NCBI RefSeq assembly: GCF_001180245.1
Contig: NZ_CVSV01000131.1
Span: 124,001-188,000, forward strand
Source of the DNA: Prochlorococcus marinus
Lineage (GTDB): Bacteria; Cyanobacteriota; Cyanobacteriia; PCC-6307; Cyanobiaceae
DNA: 64,000 nucleotides
Reading direction: 5' to 3'
A program made the position numbers and the translations under genes. The notes beneath the pieces were generated by a model, which saw only the letters and a program-made list of their open reading frames with translations, had not been told where the DNA came from and ran no database searches. Position 1 is the first letter of the stretch. Each line of letters starts with the position of its first letter. Shown here one piece after another: positions 9,569 to 19,484 of the stretch.

Positions 9569-10678
9569 TTACTTTGATGGAAGCTGAGGTAAATCTGAAC
9601 CTAATTTAAATCTATAGAATCTTAATAAATAAGCCAATAGTATAATTATTAAAATAATAGATATCCCAATCAAGAGTTTGTTGAGGCTCCAGAAAGAAAA
9701 TTCAAGACTATTTATCTGCCCTTGATTTAAATCCCAAATTATTAGATTTTTTGTGATTTCTAAATTTGAATTATTTTTATCGGTAAGGATAGCTTTATTA
9801 GGGTGAATAATTTTGAAAATGAGTTCTAAATTATCAATGCCTTTAATAGAATTTAGATCCAAATCTAACCTGTAAAAGTATTTTTTAAAAAAAATGAAGT
9901 TTTTTTGAGTAGTATTAATTTCTATATTTGTTGATTCTCCCGCTAACTTTCCAGCTGTATTTTGGGTGATTTTAAGAACTTGCTTTGTATCCTCTAAATT
10001 GAGATTTTTATGTTTCAAAGAAAAGGTTGAGTCGTCTTGTTCAATTTCTGCTTCAGGAAAAATATCTTTCATCTTCTCTTCAAATTTTAATTGCCAAGGA
10101 AATTTCTTTATGTATTTACTCTCTATTACTAAATTATTAGTTATTGAATCAAGTTCACTAAGATCAAGGGTATCCTCAATTTTTACGCAGCCACTTAAAA
10201 GTGGAATTAATAATAATAGTATTAAAACAATGATAAGTGAAAAGCCTTTCTGAAAAGGTTTTGTGTCACCAGTTGGTGTCTCAGTTACATTAATAAATTT
10301 TTTTTTCTTAAATACCTCTTTTTTTTTGCGCAGTGAGTTTAGAGATTTTTTATTGAGTGATGGGTCGCTTTCAAACTGTACGTTCCAATTTTCTGGCTTT
10401 TTAATATCAGGAGAGTCTATAACTTCCATCAAATATTTTGCATTTTCTCTCGTCTTATTATCGTAAGATTTTAGAAGTTCTTTACAAAACCTTTTAGCCT
10501 CCTCCCTTTTATTGATACCACATAGAGCAGTAATTAAGATTGTTCTTAAATTTACTCCCTCTTTGCTTGATAAGGGAAATGATTCGATTATGGGCAAAAG
10601 AAATTCAATACAATAATGATACTCACCTTTAGCTAAAGCAAGTTCTACTTTTTCTAAAACTTGCTCATAAGTTTTCAT
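9569..10678 (-). CDS. DUF3153-type membrane protein with TPR-like N-terminal domain
   Basis: A 369-residue protein of unknown function. Residues 1-95 look helical and TPR-like. A basic linker (RKKKEVFKKKKF, about 117) precedes a hydrophobic segment at 147-163 ending in the lipobox-like LLSGC (C164), then an extracytoplasmic domain to about residue 320, and a final membrane helix around 335-352. The second half resembles cyanobacterial DUF3153 proteins, which I know as predicted membrane or lipoproteins. The lipobox lies in mid-protein, so an N-in signal anchor is more likely than lipidation unless an internal start is used. It is three bases downstream of argB on the same strand. Confidence 0.65.
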   Translation of the reverse strand: MKTYEQVLEKVELALAKGEYHYCIEFLLPIIESFPLSSKEGVNLRTILITALCGINKREEAKRFCKELLKSYDNKTRENAKYLMEVIDSPDIKKPENWNVQFESDPSLNKKSLNSLRKKKEVFKKKKFINVTETPTGDTKPFQKGFSLIIVLILLLLIPLLSGCVKIEDTLDLSELDSITNNLVIESKYIKKFPWQLKFEEKMKDIFPEAEIEQDDSTFSLKHKNLNLEDTKQVLKITQNTAGKLAGESTNIEINTTQKNFIFFKKYFYRLDLDLNSIKGIDNLELIFKIIHPNKAILTDKNNSNLEITKNLIIWDLNQGQINSLEFSFWSLNKLLIGISIILIIILLAYLLRFYRFKLGSDLPQLPSK

Positions 10679-10681
10679 GGG

Positions 10682-11533
10682 TTAGGCGACTATCATTGTA
10701 CCTATTCCGGAATTTGTAAAAATCTCAAGAAGTAATGAATGTTCTATTCTTCCATCAATTATGTGAGCTGCTTTGACTCCTTGGGCTAAAGCTCTTATAC
10801 AGCATTCTGTCTTTGGAATCATACCTTCAGTCACAATTTTTTTATCAATAAAATCCCTTGCCTCTTTGAGATTAGTTTTTTCAACAAGACTATTTTTGTT
10901 ATCTTTTTCTTTTAAAATTCCTTGAGTATCTGTAAGAAGAATAAGTTTTTCTGCATTTATTGAAGCAGCAATTTCTCCAGCAACAAAATCTGCATTAATG
11001 TTATGGGAAATACCCTCCAAGGTTGATCCAATGCTAGAAATAATTGGGATGTATCCTTTAGAAATAAGAGGATCTAATATTTCAGGATTGATTTTTGTAA
11101 CCTCTCCCACTAACCCATGGCTACCATCTCCTAGTTCTCTAGATTGAATTAAGTTGCCATCAAGACCTGATATTCCCACAGCTAAGGATCCAGTTTTATT
11201 AATCCCTTTTACAATTTGTTTGTTAACTCTACCCATTAGAACCATCTCGACAATTTCCATTGTTTTTTGATCAGTAATTCTTAATCCATTTTCGAATTTA
11301 GGAGATATTTCTAATTTCTTTAACCAATTATTAATCTCTGGTCCACCTCCATGAATTACTATCGGACAAACCCCAACGGTTGATAAAAGTGCAATGTCTC
11401 TAAAAAAAGCATTTTTTAAATTATCATTTTCCATAACAGAACCACCATACTTGATAACAATTTTTCTACCTGAGAAACTTTGTATATATGGAAGTGCTTC
11501 GCTTAATATTGATACTCTTTGAGAATCATTCAT
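10682..11533 (-). CDS. argB: acetylglutamate kinase
   Basis: Phosphorylates N-acetylglutamate in arginine synthesis and in cyanobacteria is the target of PII. The 283-residue amino-acid kinase begins with an extended N-terminal helix ([19 protein letters not shown]), and shows the nucleotide/substrate loops [18 protein letters not shown] and [10 protein letters not shown]. The N-terminal helix before IVIKYGG is the type found in arginine-sensitive hexameric enzymes. It is followed after three bases by the DUF3153 gene. Confidence 0.96.
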   Translation of the reverse strand: MNDSQRVSILSEALPYIQSFSGRKIVIKYGGSVMENDNLKNAFFRDIALLSTVGVCPIVIHGGGPEINNWLKKLEISPKFENGLRITDQKTMEIVEMVLMGRVNKQIVKGINKTGSLAVGISGLDGNLIQSRELGDGSHGLVGEVTKINPEILDPLISKGYIPIISSIGSTLEGISHNINADFVAGEIAASINAEKLILLTDTQGILKEKDNKNSLVEKTNLKEARDFIDKKIVTEGMIPKTECCIRALAQGVKAAHIIDGRIEHSLLLEIFTNSGIGTMIVA

Positions 11534-11597
11534 TATTAAAATTCATTAAAACTTGATTGAATTGAGAAATTAGGTTTTTACAAATATATCCCTTTAT

Positions 11598-12128
11598 TCA
11601 ATAAAAGAGAATAAAATCAAATTCTTTTTTATTATCGTCGATAATAAATTCTGATTCAAGACCTTTGACGAAAAACCTATTTAATCTTTCTTGTTTTTCA
11701 ATCCATTTTTCTAGAGGGACAGCGTTTAATTCGAAACGCATTCTGAGACCATTTTTTTCTTCCTTTGTAATTTCTTCTATTTCTTTTAATTGAGGGGGGT
11801 TATCCTCGTCCCACAAATTTAAAGATTCTAATGACGATTCAAGATGAGCTTTTATCCCATACCTCCATCTCGTAACATCTTTAACTAATGCTGTTAGTTC
11901 TTTTGGTCTATTAAATTTATTTGTCGCAAAATTTGTCTTGTCAAATAACTCTACAGGAGGTATTTCGGAAGTCTTTAAGCCTAAGCCAATTAGGAAAATA
12001 GGTACTCCATAAAAAAAAGTAGGTACACTTAAATTCACTGAGTCTGTAAAATAAGCAGTCATTCCAACAAAAGCTAACATACCCCCAGCGGTTACGATTA
12101 AGTTTCCAGGCGATAAGTATTTCTTCAT
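11598..12128 (-). CDS. DUF2854 family membrane protein
   Basis: A 176-residue protein with two closely spaced membrane helices (about residues 9-26 and 35-51) and a soluble charged C-terminal domain. The start MKKYLSPGNLIVTAGGMLAFVGM and the spacing match the DUF2854 proteins of cyanobacteria and plant plastids, whose function is not known to me. It lies upstream of argB on the same strand and is divergent from the small gene at 12171. Confidence 0.7.
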   Translation of the reverse strand: MKKYLSPGNLIVTAGGMLAFVGMTAYFTDSVNLSVPTFFYGVPIFLIGLGLKTSEIPPVELFDKTNFATNKFNRPKELTALVKDVTRWRYGIKAHLESSLESLNLWDEDNPPQLKEIEEITKEEKNGLRMRFELNAVPLEKWIEKQERLNRFFVKGLESEFIIDDNKKEFDFILFY

Positions 12129-12170
12129 TTTGATTTAGTAGAATGAGTTTTAAATGGGCTAACAAGTATT

Positions 12171-12353
12171 ATGCAAGATCCTAATACTGCAAATCAAGGA
12201 GATTTAATTTTTAAACTTGATCAAGATAGAGCATGGCTACTAGAAAATCTTGATAAGGGTAAATGGCCAGAAATCAGAAGCGAACTTGCCGCGCTTGAAA
12301 GAAAAATAAGCAAATTAATTATAAGTGTTCAAGAAAATAATGTTGATATTTGA
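12171..12353 (+). CDS. conserved small acidic protein, function unknown
   Basis: A 60-residue soluble protein with an ATG start. The sequence has an LDQDRAWLLENLDKGKWPEIR core and a C-terminal amphipathic helix (ELAALERKISKLI) that could form a coiled coil. No catalytic motif is visible. It ends one base before the convergent ssb stop codon, a layout that leaves no room for chance read-through. I recognise no named family; coding character and fit between neighbours support it being real. Confidence 0.6.
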   Translation: MQDPNTANQGDLIFKLDQDRAWLLENLDKGKWPEIRSELAALERKISKLIISVQENNVDI

Positions 12354-12354
12354 T

Positions 12355-12780
12355 TTAAAAAGGTATTTCGTCCACTTCAGGTACCAAAGGTGAACTATCC
12401 CAACTAGATTTTTTGGAGGTTTCTTTATTTTCAAATGATTCATTATTTTCTTTTTGATCAGACTTAGTAACATCAACTGGCGATATTTGATGAATTTTTG
12501 AAGCTGTTAGTTCTGGTTGCTTTTCTTTCGTTCCGTCTTTTCTAGTGACAGAATTCATCTTTAATCGTCCCTCAATAACAATATTTTGCCCCTCCTTTAG
12601 TTCATCTACCATTTCTTGGGCAATATTTCCCCATCCTATGATCTTGAGATCTCTGGTTGGATCTTCAGTACGTAATCCTTTAAAATTAACAATCATTTCT
12701 GCAATTGGAGTTTGGTTTTCTTTGGTATACCTCATTTGCGGAGCGCTATTAATGACCGCCTGAATTAAACAATGATTCAT
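12355..12780 (-). CDS. ssb: single-stranded DNA-binding protein
   Basis: A 141-residue OB-fold SSB. The N-terminal domain shows PQMRYTKENQTPIAEMIVNF and GWGNIAQEMVDELKEGQNIVIEGRL, the linker is Ser/Asn/Glu-rich, and the last residues VDEIPF match the acidic tip through which SSB recruits partners. It is shorter than E. coli SSB but normal for cyanobacteria. Divergent from cobK. Confidence 0.88.
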   Translation of the reverse strand: MNHCLIQAVINSAPQMRYTKENQTPIAEMIVNFKGLRTEDPTRDLKIIGWGNIAQEMVDELKEGQNIVIEGRLKMNSVTRKDGTKEKQPELTASKIHQISPVDVTKSDQKENNESFENKETSKKSSWDSSPLVPEVDEIPF

Positions 12781-12808
12781 TACTTACTATTTAATTAAAG
12801 ACATACTG

Positions 12809-13606
12809 ATGCAGAATCAAGGAAATTGCTATAAAAATGTTTGGATCCTTTCAGGAACTTCGGATGGACCTGTAATAGCTAATAGGCTTCTTGAACTTAA
12901 TTATTCAGTCTTTGCAAGTGTTTTAACTTATAAAGCAGGGCAAGCTTATATTGAAAATCCAAAGTTACATATCATTACGGGGAAATTAAATAATAAAGAT
13001 CAAATAATTAATTTCATAAATAAAAATAAAATCACATGTGTTATCGATGCTACTCATCCGTTTGCCGCAATAATTTCTAAAAATCTTAATAATGCATGTA
13101 AAGAGATTAATACACCTCTTTTACTATTTGAGAGGAAATCTCTAATAAATAAAACTAATAATTTTTTTTATATTGATCATTTAAAGGATATAAATAATGT
13201 TGATATTGAGAATAAGAATATTCTTCTTGCAATAGGATCAAGATTCCTTAACGATACAGCTAATTATTATATGAATTGTAAAGCAAATGTATTTACGAGG
13301 GTACTTCCAACTTACGAAAGTATAACTAAAGCTTTTGGATCATGTGTTAAAAATACAAACATAGCGATACTTGAACCGAGTAAAAATAATAAAAACATTT
13401 TAGAAAAAAAACTTTGTGATTTTTGGGAGATAGATTATGTTCTATGCAGAGAATCTGGAAGTTATTCACAGAAAAACTGGGAGAGTATAGTTTCTGGAAG
13501 TAGAATGAAGTTATTTTTGGTTAAAAGGCCGAAAGTTAACAATGATTATTCTTACTCTTTTGATCAACATCACAATTTGATAAATCACATAATTAAAAAA
13601 TATTGA
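12809..13606 (+). CDS. cobK: precorrin-6A reductase
   Basis: Catalyses the NADPH-dependent reduction of the precorrin-6A macrocycle in cobalamin synthesis. The 265-residue protein starts with the nucleotide-binding VWILSGTSDGPVIANRLLE and contains the family signature VIDATHPFAAIISKN and the C-terminal CRESGSYSQKNWES. Length is typical for CobK/CbiJ. It is followed after 13 bases by cutA. Together with cobO at 29842 it shows that the organism makes a corrinoid. Confidence 0.9.
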   Translation: MQNQGNCYKNVWILSGTSDGPVIANRLLELNYSVFASVLTYKAGQAYIENPKLHIITGKLNNKDQIINFINKNKITCVIDATHPFAAIISKNLNNACKEINTPLLLFERKSLINKTNNFFYIDHLKDINNVDIENKNILLAIGSRFLNDTANYYMNCKANVFTRVLPTYESITKAFGSCVKNTNIAILEPSKNNKNILEKKLCDFWEIDYVLCRESGSYSQKNWESIVSGSRMKLFLVKRPKVNNDYSYSFDQHHNLINHIIKKY

Positions 13607-13619
13607 TGTTTAATTCATT

Positions 13620-13925
13620 ATGGAAATATTAGTTATTATCACAACTGAATCAAGTAAAGCGAATGCTTTGCAAATGGCTAAATTACTAATACAAAATAAA
13701 CTTGCAGCATGTGTTTCGATAAAGCAAATTTTTTCAATTTATAAGTGGGATGATGATATTGAAGAAACTAAAGAGTTTGAAATCACAATAAAAAGTAAAC
13801 TAGAATTTAAAGATTGTTTAATTGATTTCGTAAATAAAAATTCCACATATTATATCCCTCAAATTATTTACAAAAAATACCATGCTGAGATGAAATATTA
13901 TGATTGGTTGAATAAGACTATTTGA
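13620..13925 (+). CDS. cutA: CutA family divalent-cation tolerance protein
   Basis: A 101-residue ferredoxin-like trimeric protein. The conserved LAACVSIKQIFSIYKWDDDIEE and ITIKSKLEF segments are present, as is the C-terminal YYDWL. CutA was linked to copper tolerance in E. coli, but its general role is uncertain. It is downstream of cobK on the same strand and converges with the PfkB kinase. Confidence 0.88.
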   Translation: MEILVIITTESSKANALQMAKLLIQNKLAACVSIKQIFSIYKWDDDIEETKEFEITIKSKLEFKDCLIDFVNKNSTYYIPQIIYKKYHAEMKYYDWLNKTI

Positions 13926-13931
13926 TTAAAT

Positions 13932-14933
13932 CTATTTTATTAACTCTTTAAGATCAATATCTGTTCTAGATCCTAATTGCGTAATTATTTGTCCTGCGCA
14001 AATTGAAGCTATCTCTCCGCATTTTTTGAGGGAACAATTGTTTATTAATCCATGGATAAATCCTCCCGCATAGATATCTCCCGCTCCTGTAGTATCAATA
14101 ATCTTGCCTTTCGTTATTGACTCAATTATTTCAACATTATTTTTGTTAACGATCAGAGAACCATTGCTTCCAAGTGTTACTATGACTAATTCACATAAGG
14201 AAGATAGGTTTTCTTGGCAGCTCGCTAATTTGTCTTTTTTAAATAGACTCAACACTTCGGATTCATTACAAAAAACAATATCTACATATTCATAAATTAA
14301 TTCCAAGAAACTCTCACGATGTCTATCTACACAAAATGAATCAGACAAAGAAAGGATTATTTTTGTATTAGATTGTTTTGCAACTTGGGCGGCTTTAATA
14401 AAAGCTTTTTTAGCTAATTCGCTGTCCCATAAATATCCTTCTAAATATAAGTATTTACTTTCCTTAATAACAGTAAAGTCAATGTCCTTTGGTTCAAACT
14501 CTACAGATGCTCCTAGGTAAGTGCACATAGTTCTTTGTGCATCAGGTGTAACCAAAATGATTGAATGAGCTGTTGGAGCACCTTCAATAGTAGGTGGAGT
14601 ATTAAATATAGTTTTACTTTTTTTTATATCGTCAGAAAAGAAATTCCCAAATTGATCATTTTTCACTCTTCCTATAAACTGCACATCATTGCCTAATTCT
14701 GCTAAAGAAACAACGGTATTTGCTGAGGACCCACCTGAAATTTGTTTGATCACTTTGCAATTTTCTAACAATCTCTGAGATTCATCAGAATTAATTAGAT
14801 TCATTGATCCTTTATCCAGATTATTTATCTCAAGAAACTCATCTTCAATACTTACAATAATATCTACTATTGCGTTGCCCAGACCAATGAGATCGACTTT
14901 TTTATGTTCAAAATGTCTAAAGGATTCCTTCAT
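13932..14933 (-). CDS. PfkB-family carbohydrate/nucleoside kinase
   Basis: A 333-residue ribokinase-fold kinase. It has the N-terminal GLGNAIVDIIVSIED, the GGSSANTVVSLAELG substrate loop near residue 67, and the C-terminal catalytic signature DTTGAGDIYAGGF with its general-base aspartate. The sequence style is like adenosine/sugar kinases annotated next to purA in cyanobacteria. It begins only 15 bases after purA ends on the same strand, so a purine-related substrate is plausible but unproven. Confidence 0.85.
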   Translation of the reverse strand: MKESFRHFEHKKVDLIGLGNAIVDIIVSIEDEFLEINNLDKGSMNLINSDESQRLLENCKVIKQISGGSSANTVVSLAELGNDVQFIGRVKNDQFGNFFSDDIKKSKTIFNTPPTIEGAPTAHSIILVTPDAQRTMCTYLGASVEFEPKDIDFTVIKESKYLYLEGYLWDSELAKKAFIKAAQVAKQSNTKIILSLSDSFCVDRHRESFLELIYEYVDIVFCNESEVLSLFKKDKLASCQENLSSLCELVIVTLGSNGSLIVNKNNVEIIESITKGKIIDTTGAGDIYAGGFIHGLINNCSLKKCGEIASICAGQIITQLGSRTDIDLKELIK

Positions 14934-14948
14934 TAATTTGGAACTAAA

Positions 14949-16331
<1,383 letters not shown>

Positions 16332-16340
16332 TGAATTGTA

Positions 16341-16778
16341 TCAACTTTCTCTTAGAACCATTTTTTCAGCAAGAGAAAATTCTTTGGTTAAACGCTCTTT
16401 AAGTTTATCTGGCAAAGGTCTACTTGCAAAGTTTTTGTAATGACCTGCCATAGCATTTAAGGCTGTTTGCATTGTGGTAAATGATTGCGTTTTATTCACC
16501 ATCCCTCTATTTCTATATCTGGAAATATAGTCAGTTATGAGTGTAAGAGCTTCACTTCTTACTTCATCTTTATTTGGAGAATCTTTTGGAGTATCAACAG
16601 CTGTTTGTAATGTTTTAACAACTGAAATTGTATCCTTTGTATAGTCACCTGTCATAGCGGTTTTTGCAGCTATGGAAGGGGAACTAAATAGTGTAAAAAC
16701 AACAATTAAGGATATTGCAAAAGATATAGCTTTGGTAAGATTCTTAAAAAATAGTTTTGATGTCCATTTCAGTAACAT
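16341..16778 (-). CDS. psb27: photosystem II assembly protein Psb27
   Basis: A 145-residue lumenal factor that binds CP43 during PSII assembly and repair. The first about 37 residues form a signal peptide (basic start, hydrophobic core around 19-32, SIAA before KTAM). The mature part is a four-helix bundle with the family stretches TLITDYISRYR and SFTTMQTALNAMAGHY. Unlike the lipoproteins of many cyanobacteria, there is no lipobox cysteine here. It lies 26 bases from proS, in the same direction. Confidence 0.92.
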   Translation of the reverse strand: MLLKWTSKLFFKNLTKAISFAISLIVVFTLFSSPSIAAKTAMTGDYTKDTISVVKTLQTAVDTPKDSPNKDEVRSEALTLITDYISRYRNRGMVNKTQSFTTMQTALNAMAGHYKNFASRPLPDKLKERLTKEFSLAEKMVLRES

Positions 16779-16804
16779 AACTTAGCTCCCAAAAAAAATA
16801 AGCC

Positions 16805-18607
16805 TCAAGACTTTCTATTGTACATTATTTCAGATTCGGAAATAAATGTTTCTAACAATTTATCAGTACTAATTTTAAGCTTAGTATTATTTGTCCTGCA
16901 TAAAAGTTCTACTTTTTTATTAATAGAATCTCTGCCAATAATTATCTGGAAAGGAATACCAATTAATTCTGCATCTTTAAATTTCACTCCAGCTCTATCG
17001 TTTCTATCATCAAGAAGGACATCAATTTTATTAATTAAAAAGTTGTTATAGATATGCTCAGTAAGATCAATTTGAATTGGATCTTTTAGGTTTGTTGGGA
17101 TAATAATAACTTCAAAAGGAGAAATCTGGATAGGCCAACAAATGCCTTTTTGATCATGATTCTGTTCGATAGCGGCTTGAGCTATTCTTGTCACTCCTAT
17201 TCCGTAACAACCCATCCATAAATTTTTTAGCTGACCGTCCTTATCAGAGAACTTTGCATTTAGTTTTTCACTATATTTCTGACCAAGTTGGAAAATATGT
17301 CCAATCTCGATACCTTTTTTTTCTTTAAGTTCTTCATCATTATTAATACTTACTTTATCTCCTTTTTTGGCATTCCTGATATCCCCAATTAGATAGTCTT
17401 TCGATTCAAAAGAAAATTCTTGAAAAACTTTATGGAAATTAAATTTATTCCCACCACTTATAAAATTTGAAAGGTCACTTGCAGAATGGTCAATTATTCT
17501 TGTCCATTTTTTATCCCAATTAGAACTAGCTTTAATAGTTTTATTATCTAAATCTGGCCCGATAAAACCTAAAGGAAAATTAACTAGGTTTTTTTCGATA
17601 GTATTTTTGTCTTCAATCTTTTTAAGATTGAGGAGATTGAAATTATGAAGTTTATTGATTAAGTTAAAAAGCTTTACTTCATTAATATGTTGATCGCCTC
17701 TTATGCATGCAAGAATTGGGACCTCAAATTCACCTTCGAACTGTGCAAGGAATATTACTACTTTAATAAGCTGACTAGGGTCTAAATTGTTATTATCGCA
17801 AACTTCTAGGATTGTTTTTTGCTGAGGTGTTTCTAACCATTCTGCAAGATTTTTCCCAAGTGGAATAGGTTGAGAAGGGAGAGAAACAGCTTTTTCAATA
17901 TTGGCAGCATAAGAACCACTTTGAGTAAATAAAATGGAATCTTCCCCAGAATCAGCTGTGACCATAAATTCTTTAGATGAGGCGCCTCCAATTGCCCCAC
18001 TATCAGCCTCAACTCCTACTGTCTGCAGTCCACAAGATTTAAAAATATTTTCATAAGCATTGCCCACCTTTTCATAGAAAGAAGCCAGATCGTTTTCAGA
18101 AGCGTGAAAAGAATAACCATCTTTCATTATAAATTCTCTACTCCTCATCAATCCAAACCTTGGCCTTATTTCATCTCTAAATTTTGTTTGAATTTGATAA
18201 TAACATTGTGGTAATTGCTTATAGGAGTTGATGGTCTCTGATGCAATACTCGTGATAACCTCTTCGTGAGTTGGAGCTAAACCAAATTCTTTACCTTGTC
18301 TATCTTTGAGATTAAACATTATTCCTTCCCCTGCAGTATATCCTTCCCACCTTTCACTTTTTCTCCATAAATCTGCAGGATGAAGTTGGGGTAATAGTAA
18401 TTTTGTACAACCAATACTATTAAGTTCTCTCTCTATTATTTCGGATATTTTTTCAATAACCCTAAGCATTATTGGCATATATGCATAAATACCGCTGTTA
18501 ACTCTGCGAATATACCCAGCTTTTAAAAGTAATTGATGTGAAATAATCTCTGCTTCAGAAGGTGTGTCACGAAGTGTCCCCAGAGGAAATGAGGTTGTAA
18601 CGCGCAT
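16805..18607 (-). CDS. proS: prolyl-tRNA synthetase (bacterial type)
   Basis: Charges tRNA-Pro. Class II motifs are present: motif 1 with RRVNSGIYAYMPIMLRV, motif 2 FRDEIRPRFGLMRSREFIMKD, motif 3 GCYGIGVTR, with the editing insertion between motifs 2 and 3 and a C-terminal anticodon-binding domain. The ATG at 18607 (MRVTTSFPLG) matches the family start; reading frame continues 12 codons upstream to another ATG, which I regard as less likely. 600 residues, full length. Confidence 0.95.
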   Translation of the reverse strand: MRVTTSFPLGTLRDTPSEAEIISHQLLLKAGYIRRVNSGIYAYMPIMLRVIEKISEIIERELNSIGCTKLLLPQLHPADLWRKSERWEGYTAGEGIMFNLKDRQGKEFGLAPTHEEVITSIASETINSYKQLPQCYYQIQTKFRDEIRPRFGLMRSREFIMKDGYSFHASENDLASFYEKVGNAYENIFKSCGLQTVGVEADSGAIGGASSKEFMVTADSGEDSILFTQSGSYAANIEKAVSLPSQPIPLGKNLAEWLETPQQKTILEVCDNNNLDPSQLIKVVIFLAQFEGEFEVPILACIRGDQHINEVKLFNLINKLHNFNLLNLKKIEDKNTIEKNLVNFPLGFIGPDLDNKTIKASSNWDKKWTRIIDHSASDLSNFISGGNKFNFHKVFQEFSFESKDYLIGDIRNAKKGDKVSINNDEELKEKKGIEIGHIFQLGQKYSEKLNAKFSDKDGQLKNLWMGCYGIGVTRIAQAAIEQNHDQKGICWPIQISPFEVIIIPTNLKDPIQIDLTEHIYNNFLINKIDVLLDDRNDRAGVKFKDAELIGIPFQIIIGRDSINKKVELLCRTNNTKLKISTDKLLETFISESEIMYNRKS

Positions 18608-18782
18608 ACAAAAAAATTCCTTAATAATATTTAATTTTATCAATTAAGATGGAAAATTAATTTAAAGTGTCTTGAGTCCCTCAACGCGGCTAGTCTAAAA
18701 ATATTGTTTCTGCTAACTTCTTCAGTAATGAAGTTCAAACTCTTTTAAAAGTTCATTATTACTAAAACATTTTCTTAAGTTT

Positions 18783-19133
18783 ATGGAAAATATAGATTCC
18801 AATATTTCAAGCGAAGAGGAATTAGTAGGTATTGATGAAGTTCAAAAATTTCTACACAGATCAAGAGCTTCTGTCTATAGGTACACAAATACAGATTTAA
18901 GAAATTTAAACCCTAGTTTTAATCCAAGAAAACTAAATCCCGAATTTAGAACTGATCAAAAAGATCCTTTAAAGTTCCATCCTAATGAAGTGGCAAGGTT
19001 TGCAAAAGATATTTTAAGAATTAAGGAGGTTACTGTAGAGGTCTTTAATACACCTTCATCCGCTGCTCAAAATGTACTGGTGCAAATATTAGACGAACTA
19101 AAATCTATAAGGTCTTTGCTAGAAAAAGAGTAA
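18783..19133 (+). CDS. conserved hypothetical protein with a possible helix-turn-helix
   Basis: A 116-residue soluble protein. Residues 16-36 (GIDEVQKFLHRSRASVYRY) look like an excisionase/MerR-style helix-turn-helix, followed by a basic Asn/Pro-rich loop (NLNPSFNPRKLNPEFRTD) and a C-terminal helix (LVQILDELKSIRSLLEKE) that could dimerise. A DNA-binding role is inferred only. It is divergent from proS and followed by the membrane-protein cluster at 19230. No named family is recognised. Confidence 0.6.
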   Translation: MENIDSNISSEEELVGIDEVQKFLHRSRASVYRYTNTDLRNLNPSFNPRKLNPEFRTDQKDPLKFHPNEVARFAKDILRIKEVTVEVFNTPSSAAQNVLVQILDELKSIRSLLEKE

Positions 19134-19229
19134 TTAAAAAGTTACTAATCAATGTTTTGATTTATTGACATTTTGAATGTAGGATAATGGTGTTTAATTA
19201 TCTCCTTAATCTTTACCAATAAAGAGTTC

Positions 19230-19484
19230 TTGAGTTACACGAAATCAAAGCAGTTTATTCAAAGTAAATCAAGCGAAGAATCTTCTCATGGTTCTGCCCG
19301 AAGTGATTTTGAAAGAGATGATGATGACCCCTTAAGTATAAGGAGTTTATCAATAACATCTTTGGGTATTATTTTTGCCTTTTTGACAATTTTTTTACCT
19401 TCAATAAGCATTTTAATTGGCAGACCTTTATCTCAAGGAAACGAGATAATTCATAATCACGATTTTAAAAAAGATGGACCTTAG
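19230..19484 (+). CDS. small single-span membrane protein, unknown
   Basis: 84 residues with a polar, serine- and acid-rich N-terminus (about 1-38), one hydrophobic helix (about 43-64, ITSLGIIFAFLTIFLPSISIL) and a short polar tail. The start is TTG at 19230, the only candidate giving a complete helix and polar head. Its 3' end overlaps the pyrophosphatase-like gene by 11 bases, suggesting translational coupling. No family recognised. Confidence 0.55.
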   Translation: MSYTKSKQFIQSKSSEESSHGSARSDFERDDDDPLSIRSLSITSLGIIFAFLTIFLPSISILIGRPLSQGNEIIHNHDFKKDGP

